Assembly: GCA_034436355.1 (NCBI GenBank)
Contig: DAOTVQ010000028.1
Coordinates: 62,001 to 126,000, forward strand
Direction of reading: 5' to 3'
Length of the DNA stretch: 64,000 nt
Origin: CP2-2F sp034436355
GTDB taxonomy: Bacteria; Chloroflexota; Anaerolineae; Aggregatilineales; UBA2796
Shown here: piece by piece, positions 25,614 through 35,700 of the stretch
Layout of the letters: each line of letters begins with the position of its first letter
How positions within the stretch are numbered: the first letter of the stretch is position 1
Notes under the pieces: model-generated
Database searches by the model: none
What the model was told of the DNA's origin: nothing
Seen by the model: the letters and a program-made list of their open reading frames with translations, nothing else
Program-made: the position numbers and the translations under genes

Positions 25614-26480
25614 TTACGCTCCCGCCCAACGCAAGGCAACCATACCCGAACCTGTCGTTTCATCACCACCCAACTGAATGCGCTGCGGCACATTCTCAGG
25701 ATTGTGCAGCCAGTCTGCCACATCCTTGGCTGTGCCATTGCTGCCATTGCGCGTGCTGCGTGCGAGGATCGCGCTCAGCAACAAGCAGTCCGAAGGCAGC
25801 GCTTCTTGCGTCCACAGCGCGCCGGTTGCCACCGTCTTTTTCTCGCGCTCAAGGCGGACGCGCGTCACAATCTCGGTGCTGTTCAGCACAAAGTCGCGGA
25901 AGGATTCATTGCTCAGCACGATCAGGCTGTTCTGCACCTTCTTGCGCCAATAGTCGTATGCCTCATCAGTTGGGAAAGCATTTTCCGCCAGCCACTTTGC
26001 AATGGTATCCACGCTCTTATCGCTGTTGCAAGTGAAGCTGAACTCTTCCAGCACCGCCCTGCCCGAAACCGCTACCGCGCTGCTGCTGGTGACGAGCGCA
26101 TTTTCGCCCACCACACTGCTGCTGAATGATGGAAAACCTTCGACATCACGGGCGACTCGCGCTAAGACTTCCGCGCATGTGGTGTAGGCGAACACGCCTT
26201 GCAGCGAACGGACAGGGAACAGCACAATGCGTGCATCGCCCACAGAAATGGCGCCGGCGAATTTTTCTTCTTTCTTGGTATCAGCACCGAAGACTGCCTC
26301 AAGATCGCTTTCGCTCGCTTGAACCTGACTGCGTAGCGCGCCTTTGATGCCGCTGCCCTGCACAATCGGAAATTGGGTGGTGCGTTCGCGCTGAATGGGC
26401 AAATCAATTGCCGAAACGGTGCTGCCTACGCCGGCGTGCAAGGATGTTTCCGTATAGATAAAGAGTGGAACGCTCAACAT
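25614..26480 (-). CDS. cmr4: Type III-B backbone subunit Cmr4, target-RNA nuclease
   Basis: A 288-aa Cmr4 forming the repeated Cas7-like backbone of the Cmr complex. The N-terminus has SLHAGVGSTVSAID26LPIQRE; D26 is at the position of the known slicer Asp of Cmr4. It also has IVQGSGIKGALRS and the C-terminal QLGGDETTGSGM loop. Target-RNA cleavage therefore looks intact. Confidence 0.93.
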   Translation of the reverse strand: MLSVPLFIYTETSLHAGVGSTVSAIDLPIQRERTTQFPIVQGSGIKGALRSQVQASESDLEAVFGADTKKEEKFAGAISVGDARIVLFPVRSLQGVFAYTTCAEVLARVARDVEGFPSFSSSVVGENALVTSSSAVAVSGRAVLEEFSFTCNSDKSVDTIAKWLAENAFPTDEAYDYWRKKVQNSLIVLSNESFRDFVLNSTEIVTRVRLEREKKTVATGALWTQEALPSDCLLLSAILARSTRNGSNGTAKDVADWLHNPENVPQRIQLGGDETTGSGMVALRWAGA

Positions 26481-26507
26481 AGTCTTAAATGCTCACTTTC
26501 TGTGTGT

Positions 26508-27572
26508 TTACCATGTGCCAGTTGCAAACATGCCGAAGCCCATCGCGCCGTGATCAAGCGCGCCGTTCGGCGTCTCGGTGAATGGAACGCCTTGAAGATC
26601 AGCATCCTCAAAGAAGAAAACGCTGCCAGACGGCACGTAATTTCGCAGCGGACGCGCTTGCCTACGCGCCATATCCCAGCCGCTGAACGGCTGCGGCTTG
26701 CCAATAACGTGCGAGACCAGCCTTCCGCCGCCCACCCAAGGCGCCCAATCGCCAGAGGCAGGCTGCCAACCATTGCCGAAATAGGCAGGCGTTAGCAAGA
26801 TGACGCGCACGCGCTTGCCCGTATGCTTTTGCAAGGCTTGCGGTGCCTGTGCCAGCACCCGATAGCGTGCGCCACGCGACTCGCCGCCGATGTCCATCAC
26901 GCCCATCGCTGGGAAGAGCCTTTTGTTCAAGCCCGCCAACAGCCCAAAGCCTTCCCGCAAACGGATGAATTCCGCAGTGTAGAAATGCCCTTGCTTGTTG
27001 GCGCGCCGTCCGTAATCGAGCGCCAAGCCGACGCGCCCTTCGCGCCCAAAGATGCTCTCAGCATGGTGTAGGTCGCCTAAGTTTTTTAGATCACCTGTCA
27101 GATAGCGCATGAACTGATCTTCGCTCAGCCAGCCCTCTGCCTCTTTGAAGCCTTTATCACCGCCCATTAGCGGACGCCATCCCTCAAATGGCTGGTTGGT
27201 GTGCCAAGTGAGGCTATCAGCAGGTCTCAGCAGACGATACTCACCCACTTCCTTGTGGTAGACCAAATCAAGCGGTGCTGGAAAGAAGCGCTCCATACGC
27301 CCGTTGGCATACTTTGCCACGAACGGCGCTTGCACCTGTAACCCGTTCAGATCGCTAGGCGTGCCAACCTCAGTTTGCACGGCGCCGCGCCCAAACTCAG
27401 CCCAGTCCGTGTCAGTCTGTTCAAGGTAGGCAGTTCGCAGCGCACCCAGCACAGTCTGTGGCGAGGGCGGAAACAAGCTGCGCGCCACAAAGTTCTGCGC
27501 CGCCGTGAACGGCTTGTTATCACGGAAGAACCACACATCAATCGGTTCGATGAAGAGCCACTGTTCGCTCAT
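26508..27572 (-). CDS. cmr3: Type III-B subunit Cmr3 (Cas5 group)
   Basis: A 354-aa Cmr3, which recognises the 5' repeat tag of crRNA with Cmr2. The N-terminus (FIEPIDVWFFRDNKPF then SLFPPSPQTVLGALR) and the C-terminus (VPSGSVFFF then GFGMFATGTW) are typical. The start overlaps the cmr2 stop by ATGA. Length and motifs look complete. Confidence 0.92.
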   Translation of the reverse strand: MSEQWLFIEPIDVWFFRDNKPFTAAQNFVARSLFPPSPQTVLGALRTAYLEQTDTDWAEFGRGAVQTEVGTPSDLNGLQVQAPFVAKYANGRMERFFPAPLDLVYHKEVGEYRLLRPADSLTWHTNQPFEGWRPLMGGDKGFKEAEGWLSEDQFMRYLTGDLKNLGDLHHAESIFGREGRVGLALDYGRRANKQGHFYTAEFIRLREGFGLLAGLNKRLFPAMGVMDIGGESRGARYRVLAQAPQALQKHTGKRVRVILLTPAYFGNGWQPASGDWAPWVGGGRLVSHVIGKPQPFSGWDMARRQARPLRNYVPSGSVFFFEDADLQGVPFTETPNGALDHGAMGFGMFATGTW

Positions 27573-29155
27573 GCTTGCCCTGCCTTTGCTGGTGCTGGAT
27601 CAGTTGCCAAGAAGCGCGTCAAGATCGCCCAGTTTGCCATGTCTGCCCAAGTTGGGATGGCGGGCTTTGTCGGCTTACCTTTCTCGTCATGGAGAGGTGT
27701 TTCGACCAAACTGATCATCTTCTCAATAATCGGCTTGACTTCGCGCTCAAAGTCCACGCCTTCGGCTGTACGCCGCTTGGCAACGCGCAAAATCTCGGCT
27801 TCACGCAGTTTAGCATCTACGGCGTGCAAATCATGATGAATTGCCTGTAACTCGTAGCCTAGCTTGCTAGAGATTTTGCCCTGTTCAAAGAGTTCTTGCA
27901 ACCGTTGCAGAAACTGCACGACTTGCCACTTCGCGCCGGCACTCCGCATTTGCCCGGTGCCGTGCGCCTCGGTGAAGACCACTGCATCGCGCCCATAAGT
28001 CTCTTTGGCTTCCTCCTCAGCCTTGCGCGCCATCTCCAGCGCGTTATCCAACGGCAGATCGTGCGGCGTGATGGCGATGCCGGCGCTGGCTGTCAAGCCC
28101 ATCAGCGCGTGGAATGCCTTATAGAGTTCATGCGCGCAGGTTAAGGCGTGCTTCAATGGCAAGAGCGCTAACACATCGTCGCCGCCGCTGTAGACCAACA
28201 AGCCGCCCGCGCCGCCATGCTCTTTGATGATTTTCGGGACACTTTGCGCGGCAAACTGAGTGAGCTTGGCTGAAAAAGCGGCGTGTTCTTCGCGGCTCTT
28301 CAACGTGCTTAGGTGCTTGCCCATGCTATCGCCATCCATGTGCAAGACGGCGAGATAGCCAATAACCTCTTTCCCAGCGTTTTTGCGGTTGGTGCGGCGC
28401 TCGGTCTCTTCGGAGTCTCTCTCCTGATTGAAGGCAATGGCTGTCGTTGAGCGTATCACAAAGGGTTTATCGCCAAAGCATTTCGCGTGATGCGCTCCTG
28501 CCAAACGCTTGATGATTGCCAGCGCACCGAGCCGCTCATTAGGACTCAGCACAATATCACCCACCTTTTCAACCAGCCGCGTGCGCTGATTTTCAGTGAA
28601 GGGCAGGGCAGACTGTGCGCCCGTTAAGGTGCATTTGTCACCGGCTGCCTCGATCTGTGGGAAGTGGCGCGCATATTTGCGCTGCGCCAACGCGCCGACG
28701 GCTTGCCCGAAAAGCGCCGTGTGGTTGCTCTTCTCATAAGGCAAAGCGACCCAATAAAACTCAAGCCAATCGTATGCCTGTTGCTGAAAAACTTGCAGCC
28801 ACTTGCCGTCACCAAGCCTATCGCGCAGCCATTTTTCGACCTTTTCGGCAAATTGCGTGCGCCACTGATCGCGGATCGCTTTCTCGACGCGCTACGCAAG
28901 CACCTGTGGCGCTTCATCGCTCAGGAAAGCGAACCGATGCGGTGTGCCTTCCAGGTCGGCTTCAGAGAACTGATCACCTTGTTGCGGCGCAGGGAAGATC
29001 GCCTGAAAGCCTGCGCTGTTTGTTGCGGCACGGACGCCTGCTGCTGCCAGCGCGCTGAGCATACGGCTGCCGATGTACAAGTCTTGGGTGCGGCGTGCCT
29101 GTGCGATGAATGCCTGCACCGGTCCGATGGTGAAGAGGAATAAGTGCGTTGTCAT
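27569..29155 (-). pseudogene. cmr2: Type III-B Cas10 (Cmr2) interrupted by an in-frame TAG
   Basis: One reading frame of 528 codons encodes a Cmr2 without an HD domain, opening with LFTIGPVQAFIAQARRTQDLY. Codon 88 is TAG (28892-28894). The frame then continues with good Cmr2 sequence (RVEKAIRDQW...) and no frameshift. The catalytic G324-G-D-D327 motif and flanking palm sequence (LHMDGDSMGKHL) are intact downstream. CAG to TAG, Gln to stop, is the simplest change. Consequences may be a truncated 87-aa peptide, re-initiation at a TTG near 28744, suppression, or a consensus error. It overlaps cmr3 and follows cmr1 by 3 bases. Confidence 0.85.
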
Positions 29156-29158
29156 GGC

Positions 29159-30058
29159 TCACCAGCCTCCCCATGCTTTTTCGGCGTTAAAATGGCGCGT
29201 TGCCGCGTTCATGAAGTCGCGCACCGTATTCCACTCAATTCTGTGGTCAGGTCGGGCGCGCAGCGCAGTCAGCACCGGATAGTAACGATTCCCGATCTGG
29301 CGCAGTTGGGCAATGAGCGGCGAAGAGCGGCGCGGATTGGCGCTGCCGAACGAATCCTGCTTTGGGCGAAACGTGCTGTTACGCAGCAGATCGCGGAATA
29401 GGCTGATGACAGCATCTTCATAGTCTTCATAGCCGCGCTTGCCAACAATGATCCACGAATGTTTCGGATGCAGCGTCGGGAAAGACGGCAGGTCGGGCGT
29501 GGTATTGACGTTGCAGCCTGCTTTGGTCAAAGCCTCGCGGATGCTGGCAGCCATTGCCTCAGGCGAGTCGTAGCTGGGTGCGCCGCCGCCGCTCAGCTTG
29601 AAGGCGCCGAACATGCGCCGCGAGCGCTTGCCAAGCCCGCCGAGCAGCGCCCAGATGTGCAGAGCGTGCAGCGCCTCTTGAGGCAGGTCGCCATGGCGCG
29701 TCACCAACTCTAGCGTGACTTTCCATTTGGGTTGAATTGCCCAGGAAGGTGAACGCTCACGATCAGCGGCTTTGTGAGGCAACATCTCGCTCTTGTCAGT
29801 GAAATCCTTATCAACAGCGATTGGATAGACGCGCACGGCGACCTTCGAGCCTTGATCGGTGGCGCCAAACACTCCGGACTCGCGCTTCCAGAGGTCATCT
29901 AACTTTGTGGTCTGTGCGCCGATGACCGCACGCAGCCAGTAGCGCAGTTGTCCGCGCACAGAGGCAGCCCGTACTTCGAGGCTATTCTCGCTCTTAGGAT
30001 CAGCGCCATTGCTGAACATCGGGCTGATCACTTCCAATGAGAAAGTCTTTTTTTTCAT
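29159..30058 (-). CDS. cmr1: Type III-B RAMP protein Cmr1
   Basis: A 299-aa Cmr1, the Cas7-like subunit at the 3' end of the crRNA. The typical opening is FSLEVISPMFSNGAD then ASVRGQLRYWLRA, followed by GVFGATD. The Gly-rich GGLGKRSRRMFGAF loop is near residue 150. The ATG lies 7 bases after the CARF-HTH stop, in a context (GGGAATAGTGACGGG) also seen before the III-D cas10. Confidence 0.92.
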   Translation of the reverse strand: MKKKTFSLEVISPMFSNGADPKSENSLEVRAASVRGQLRYWLRAVIGAQTTKLDDLWKRESGVFGATDQGSKVAVRVYPIAVDKDFTDKSEMLPHKAADRERSPSWAIQPKWKVTLELVTRHGDLPQEALHALHIWALLGGLGKRSRRMFGAFKLSGGGAPSYDSPEAMAASIREALTKAGCNVNTTPDLPSFPTLHPKHSWIIVGKRGYEDYEDAVISLFRDLLRNSTFRPKQDSFGSANPRRSSPLIAQLRQIGNRYYPVLTALRARPDHRIEWNTVRDFMNAATRHFNAEKAWGGW

Positions 30059-30065
30059 CCCGTCA

Positions 30066-30887
30066 CTATTCCCATCCTTTCATAATCTTGATCAATGCCA
30101 AGCGCGAGTCGCGGATGCGATCTCCAAAGTCGAACACATCGCGCATCCGCTCGTAAATGTCTTGCAAGTGCCGCTGCACCGTCCGATCTGAGAGCGCCAA
30201 CAGGTTAGCGATCTGCGTGTCGCTGTAGTCATCATGCAAAGCAAGCACATTCGCTACGCGCTTTTGGGCATCGGTCAGGCGCGCCAGCAGCATTTCTTTG
30301 CGGTTCAGGCGCTGCTGTAGATGCTCAATGATGTCTTGGCGCGTCAGCGATTCTAAAGTGGTCGGTGCGAAGCGCGAGGGCAGAAATGGCATGGGCGTCA
30401 CTTGCACACGCGCCCGATCTGCGGGCGGCACATGGTAGAGTTCGCGCTCCATGATGTCCTTCGGCGTCAGCACTGTCCAGACGGCGTCCTGTTCATCCAG
30501 CAGCAGCGAGGCAGCATAGACGGCGTAGACGCTCATCGCCTTGCGTCCGCCGGCAACCATCAAATGCACGCTGTAGCCCTGCTGCTTGTAATAGAGCAGG
30601 GCATCCAACACGCCGTAGAAATATGCCTCTGCCGCGTTTTCGTCCTCAATATCCAGCAGTGGCGAGTCGTCCAGCGCACGGATTTCGCGCAGATCAAGTG
30701 GCAGTTCAGGATAGGCGCGCATGATCTCGGTTTGCAGCGCACGCAGCGGCACGGCAATGCCGGACTGGATGGGATCGGTGTGCAGCAAGCCGATCCGTTC
30801 GTAAGGATACTTGCTGCGTAGGTTATCGAAGGCAACGGTCACGGCTTGTGGGCGCTGCCCAACGGTGGCAAGGTAGATGTGTGGCAT
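30066..30887 (-). CDS. CARF-LuxR-type HTH regulator
   Basis: A 273-aa protein with an N-terminal CARF-like Rossmann domain resembling the NE0113 ring-nuclease family: IYLATVGQRPQAVT at the start and VHLMVAGGRKAMSVYA around residues 117-132. The C-terminus, about 195-250, is a LuxR-type helix-turn-helix (LTDAQKRVANVLAL then YSDTQIANLLALSDRTVQRHL). It may sense or degrade cyclic oligoadenylate and control transcription of this run. Its C-terminal 18 residues are repeated at 24212-24280. It sits between csx1 and cmr1, all on one strand. Confidence 0.82.
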   Translation of the reverse strand: MPHIYLATVGQRPQAVTVAFDNLRSKYPYERIGLLHTDPIQSGIAVPLRALQTEIMRAYPELPLDLREIRALDDSPLLDIEDENAAEAYFYGVLDALLYYKQQGYSVHLMVAGGRKAMSVYAVYAASLLLDEQDAVWTVLTPKDIMERELYHVPPADRARVQVTPMPFLPSRFAPTTLESLTRQDIIEHLQQRLNRKEMLLARLTDAQKRVANVLALHDDYSDTQIANLLALSDRTVQRHLQDIYERMRDVFDFGDRIRDSRLALIKIMKGWE

Positions 30888-30906
30888 GGGCTAGTTTCCA
30901 TCCAGT

Positions 30907-32109
30907 CTAGAGACGCTCTAGCTCTTTCAGAGCATTCTCAAGTTCCGATTTAATTTTGGCTGCTGATAGCGATGGTTGTGATTGTCCTGCATGTGCGATC
31001 TCATTTCTTAGCTTTCGCAATTGTGTCCATAGTTTGTGTTCCCTCTGAAGTACGGCAGAAGCATTTGGTGCAGGCTTCCGATTCAACTGATCAACAACAT
31101 CTTCACGGCTCTCATGATCACCCACATCTCGGATGTTTTGCTGTCGCATTTTGCGCGAAATCATCCACTCTCGCGCAAGAATGCTTCCCAAAGCAATACG
31201 CCCACGTTGTAAATACCATTTGATGAGATCACGTTGACGATGCAGCCGGTCGCCCAAAGAGTCGGCACGCTCACTAGGCAAACTAATACGTTCAAAGGCG
31301 CGGTTTAACAAGTCTTTGAGCAAAGCAAACGGTTTAGCATACGGCTGAATACGTGCGGAACTTTCTTCAAGTCCCACACGCAATTGGTCGGCAGCTTGCA
31401 TTGCTTCTTCAGGACGTGCCACCTCAAGAGCAAGTGTGATGTGATCAAGTTGATCGGCGACTGGATTGATTTGTTTAGCAGCGTCGTTTCCCAAAGTCTC
31501 GCCCGTTTGCCGCAAAAGTTCTGCTAGTTGGCTGGCATTGCCTGTCCTTTGGAACATTTGCGTAGCACTTGCCCAATCAAAAAGGGTGACGAAAGGCAAA
31601 AGATCAAAAACATCACATGCAACAATAACAGATACCTTTTTGCCGTCTAGAATGCTTTCCTCTCGATCACCCAATTCAAATGCACCATACGAGATACTTT
31701 TGATCTTCACATTTTTAGCCGCTCGCAAATAAGCAGCTGCCATAACAAGCAACATTGGTAAGTGCCGCAAGCCATGTGTGATGTCAATATAAAGTTCGGC
31801 ATTTTCGGGAACTTCAGCGGCGATAGCCTCAAAAATTTCCTCATTACTGTTAGCACCGTCTTTGATAGCCACATCACGAATTTCACCGGCAGTTTCTTTG
31901 TGATCTGCCAAGAAAAGCTGCATTAATTCCCAGTTTTTCTCACGTGCCTTCTCGGTCAGAAGAATGATAGTTCGATCAATTCTGATTCCACTTCTCTGAA
32001 CTAACGCGTGAATAGGATAACTTGATCGTACTTCCTGACCATCTTGAAAGCGGTACAAAACCTCTGTGTAGTTGTTTGTTCCAAGTGTGCTGATTGCAAC
32101 AGTGGTCAT
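30907..32109 (-). CDS. csx1: CARF-HEPN ribonuclease, Csx1/Csx2-like (TIGR02221)
   Basis: A 400-aa CRISPR ancillary ribonuclease. The N-terminal CARF domain opens with VAISTLGTNNYTEV and has the family motif YIDITHGLRHLPML around residues 107-120. The C-terminal HEPN domain carries R368-N-E-I-A-H373, the Rx4H ribonuclease motif. Cyclic oligoadenylate made by Cas10 is expected to switch on non-specific RNA cleavage. This is the only clear nuclease effector in the run. It lies 19 bases upstream of the CARF-HTH gene and 5 bases after the Csx15-like gene. Confidence 0.88.
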   Translation of the reverse strand: MTTVAISTLGTNNYTEVLYRFQDGQEVRSSYPIHALVQRSGIRIDRTIILLTEKAREKNWELMQLFLADHKETAGEIRDVAIKDGANSNEEIFEAIAAEVPENAELYIDITHGLRHLPMLLVMAAAYLRAAKNVKIKSISYGAFELGDREESILDGKKVSVIVACDVFDLLPFVTLFDWASATQMFQRTGNASQLAELLRQTGETLGNDAAKQINPVADQLDHITLALEVARPEEAMQAADQLRVGLEESSARIQPYAKPFALLKDLLNRAFERISLPSERADSLGDRLHRQRDLIKWYLQRGRIALGSILAREWMISRKMRQQNIRDVGDHESREDVVDQLNRKPAPNASAVLQREHKLWTQLRKLRNEIAHAGQSQPSLSAAKIKSELENALKELERL

Positions 32110-32114
32110 CTTCC

Positions 32115-32495
32115 CTATCGCCTTTCCCGTGCAGTGTGCCGCACATTATCCAAATTGATGATCTCTGCCACTTCAAAAGTGCTGACCAACGCATTGGCAA
32201 CCGGGCGCAGCCGTACAATGGTCGGAAAGCGTCCGCTGCGCCCGTGCAGTTCTGCCAGCAAAATTGCCGTGATGAAATTCAGCGAAGGCGGCACGATCAG
32301 CCACGCTTCACTCTGCCACTGTTCCGCCGTGATGCCTAGACTATCCGTCAGGGCAACCACCTGCGGCACGAAAGGTTTGTCTACTTCAAACTGAACGCGA
32401 ACGTCACGTATACCGTCTACCTTGCCGCCTAGTTGCCCCTCTATTTGTGCAACCTGCTCAGCGGTGAGTGGGTGCGAAAAGTTGATAATTTGCAT
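32115..32495 (-). CDS. Csx15-like CRISPR-associated protein
   Basis: A 126-aa protein beginning MQIINFSHPLT, which I match to the Csx15 family of small CRISPR-associated proteins proposed to handle cyclic oligoadenylates. The C-terminal half (WLIVPPSLNFITAILLAEL) is hydrophobic and fits a Rossmann-like core. The ATG at 32495 is supported by GGAAGG 5 nt upstream; the frame to 32510 is less likely. It is the first gene of the run. The upstream 276 bases are AT-richer, with a CATAAT -10-like site on the minus strand near 32555. No firm -35 is seen. Confidence 0.65.
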   Translation of the reverse strand: MQIINFSHPLTAEQVAQIEGQLGGKVDGIRDVRVQFEVDKPFVPQVVALTDSLGITAEQWQSEAWLIVPPSLNFITAILLAELHGRSGRFPTIVRLRPVANALVSTFEVAEIINLDNVRHTARERR

Positions 32496-32734
32496 GAATA
32501 CCTTCCACAATGAGATTTGTCATTGTCTAAAGTTGTTTGTGAACCTGAATACATTATGCCACAAAACCTTAATCTAACGGCTGCGTACTAACACCCAAAT
32601 CGGCAAAGTCCTTGTGAGAAGCGCAAAAATTGAGGCGAGGGACACACTTTGCCACAGCAAGGCTGCGCCAGATTCCCAAGCAGGTAGCAACTTCTAGGTG
32701 GTGCGGGATGGCAGCCGCCTTTGGGGGGCCTGTA

Positions 32735-32750
32735 GGCTTGCCAGCAAGCC
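32735..32750. repeat. Short inverted repeat after the TPR-CHAT gene
   Basis: GGCTTGC (32735-32741) and GCAAGCC (32744-32750) form a 7-bp stem in the 276-base gap 32496-32771 between the protease gene and the Csx15-like gene. No T tract follows on the minus strand, so termination is uncertain. Nothing else gene-like is visible in this gap. Confidence 0.35.
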
Positions 32751-32771
32751 CACACACCTTAGCGCGGCAGC

Positions 32772-35700
32772 TTAAAGCCCTGTGTAGGTGAAGCCTGCCC
32801 AATGCTCAAGGGCGCTGAAGGGCAATACCTCCGCTTGGGCGGGGTGCTGCTCAAGATTATCGCGCAGCGCTTGGTAAGCGCGCTGAAGGGCGGGCGAATC
32901 AGCTTGCTCAAGATTCAAACGCAATGTTTGCAATATGGCTGCCTTCGTGCTGCCGCGCAACCAGCGCTGGGTGGCTGCCAGTGCCGCCATAGGCGGCACG
33001 TCTTCACACAGCACCCGATGCGAGAATTGTGCTACGGTCAGTGCCGCCGCCAAGTCATCCACCGCCCACAAGCTGCTCAGCACGCTCCGCCCGCCTGCCT
33101 GTAGCAAGCCCACGGTTAACCCAACAAATTCATCAGGGGCTTGTGCCGTGTTGATCAAGCCCGTCTCGCAGGCGGAAAGGGTGATGTGCGGCGCGTTGGC
33201 TAGGTTCAAGGTGCTCAGTATTTCTGCCAACGTGAGTGGCTGCCCATCGTGCAGGTAGAGCGCGGTGGCTAACGGATCGCGCCCCCACGCAAAACCACCG
33301 TGACAGGCAAAATGCAACCAATCGGCGCTGTGTGCGGCTGCCTTGAGCGCAGTTTGCGTGAAAGCAGCGTCGAGATGCGGCGTGCCGTTGGTTAGGGCAG
33401 CCATCATAGCTATCTCGGCAGCCACATTCGGCAGATCGGGCAAGCCGCTATGCTGATCATAATCGGCAACGCCGCCCACAAAAGCACGCTGGGCGGTGTG
33501 TGATGTGCGGCTGCGCCCTTTGAGCAGGGTAAGCGCATAGGCAGATGGTACATAACTGATCTCAAACAGATCGCCCAAATAAGTGTCCGCCTCAGGATGA
33601 TAAGCAGCGTGGATGGGCAGCAGTTGTAAACCCGCACTCGGCAAGATCAGCAACCGTTTGTGCGGCAAGGCTTGCAGCAACTCGTGGATGGGTTCAACCA
33701 GCACCTGCCACAGCCAAGCTAAAATACGCTGGCTGGCGTTGCGCCACACCAACTGCCCAATACCACCCGATTTATAGGCATGAAGGGCTTGCAGCCATGA
33801 CGTTTGATCAGCGGGCAACGGGCGTGTGCCAAGTTGTCTCCAAAGGGCTACATCACTGAGATCAGGCAGATCAACGACGTGTTGCGTGGTTAGGTGTGTG
33901 GTGCCACTTGGAATGATGAAGCATTTTGCGCCAACGACGGTTACCAAAGGCGCAACTAGCACGCAGCCTTGCGGAATGGCGCTGAGGATTGCTTCCAAGC
34001 GAGGTGGTTGTGGTGCGTAATCAGGCGAGAGCATACGCAGTTCATCAAGGTGTGCTTGAAGTGCCTGGCGGTTCGCCATCAAGCCCTCGAATGCTTCTTG
34101 AAGGGCATTGCTTTCCACGTGCGCGGCAAGTTGCGCTTGGCGCAGAAATGCCTCTTGTTGATCGATCTCAGCACGCAACGTCTCAATGCGCTGCCGTAGC
34201 TCGGCGTGGGCATCGGAAAGTGCAGAAAGATCAAGGTTTGCCAAGGTCAGTGCCTGATTGAGCAACTGCGTTTTGCCCATCTCAAAAATCTGGAATGCCT
34301 CTGCCACATCAGGCGTTTCGAGCGAGAGCAAACAATAGGCAGCCCGCGCATAGACTTCAGCGATCTCTGCGATGACGCCGCGCTGCCCTGCTTCAGAGCT
34401 AGAAGCACGCAGATCAGCCATCCCCTGCGTGATAATTTGCCGATAGCGTGCTAACGCTTTTGCCCAAGCGCCTTCAAGAAAATGCACAGTCGCAATATTC
34501 ACGTTCACGCGCTGAGCCATCAGCGGATAGTTGAAGAACGCCTCCGCAGCGCGGAAATATTCGCCATAAGCACGGCGCAAATGCGAATCATTGTGGTCGT
34601 GAAAATAAAGATCGAGGTGAATATTTGCCGCACCAAGACGATTGACACCGAAGGCGAAAGGTTCGGCTGCCGCGTCAATCAGCCTGACGGCGCGGTCGTA
34701 GTACTCTAGCGCTTCTTGCAGATGTGCAGCGGTGAACTGCGGCTCAGGGTCCATCATCCGCATGACAATGCCCAGCGTAGAGAGCGTCATGCTCAGGCGT
34801 GAAGCAACGCCCAACCGCTCAAAAACATCGGCAGCTGCTACTAGGCTTGCGCGGGCTTTCTCTAGGTTGGTTGGTGTGTTTGCCAACTCTGCCATGTGGA
34901 AGGCAATTGTGCCTAGACCGTGCTGGGCTTCTGCCCAACGCAACGGATCATCAAATTCCTGAAAAATTTCGGCAGCGCGCTCTAAATAGCCCTCAGCGCG
35001 CTGCAAGTTATCCAGCGGCGCGCCGTTAGGGCGGTAGAGGTAACAGGCTGCAAGGTTTTGGCGCACAGCGCCTGCCATCAAGCGCGCCTGAGGAAGTTCA
35101 TCTTCATCCAAGCGGGCAAGTGCCTGCGTGCCATACAGGATGCCAAGATCGGCGTGCGTGCCTGCGTCTGTCAGGGTTGCCAAAGTGCCGTGAATTTGGC
35201 AGAGGGCATTCAAGATCAACACATAATTTGGCGCAGTGGGCGGCGTGCGGTGGCGTAACTGTTCAGCGTACTCAAGCGCACGCTGCAAATTAGCGCCGCG
35301 CCCGCCCTGCTCACGGCGGACATAGAGTTCGATCAAGAGGTTACGCGCAAGCGACCACTGTGCAAACTCGGTCTCAGGATCATAGTGGGGCAAAACTGCC
35401 TCAAAACTTGCCCGCGCCGTCTCGAAATAGCTGTGCTGTTCATTCAGCAGCGCCAGCTGAGAGAACGCACAAGCTGCCACAAAATAGGCATCACGCCAGA
35501 GCGTTCCATCGCTTGGCGTGAGGTCGGGCAACAGCCGCTCAGCAAAGATAATCACAGCCTGAGGCAAGTTATCTTCAAGCAGCTTCTGGCTGGTTTCCAG
35601 CAGGGTGGTCAGCCACTCACGGCGGCTCACATTCGGGCGGTGTGCCTCGAATACTTCCAGCAGCACACGCGCTAGCGCTGTGCGATTTTCAGGGCTTTCC

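Noticed and set aside
28744..29155. Frameshift in cmr2
   Set aside because: The two pieces are in the same frame; a single TAG codon explains the break.
32496..32771. Possible CRISPR array or leader next to the type III genes
   Set aside because: No regularly spaced repeats are present; only one short inverted repeat is seen.
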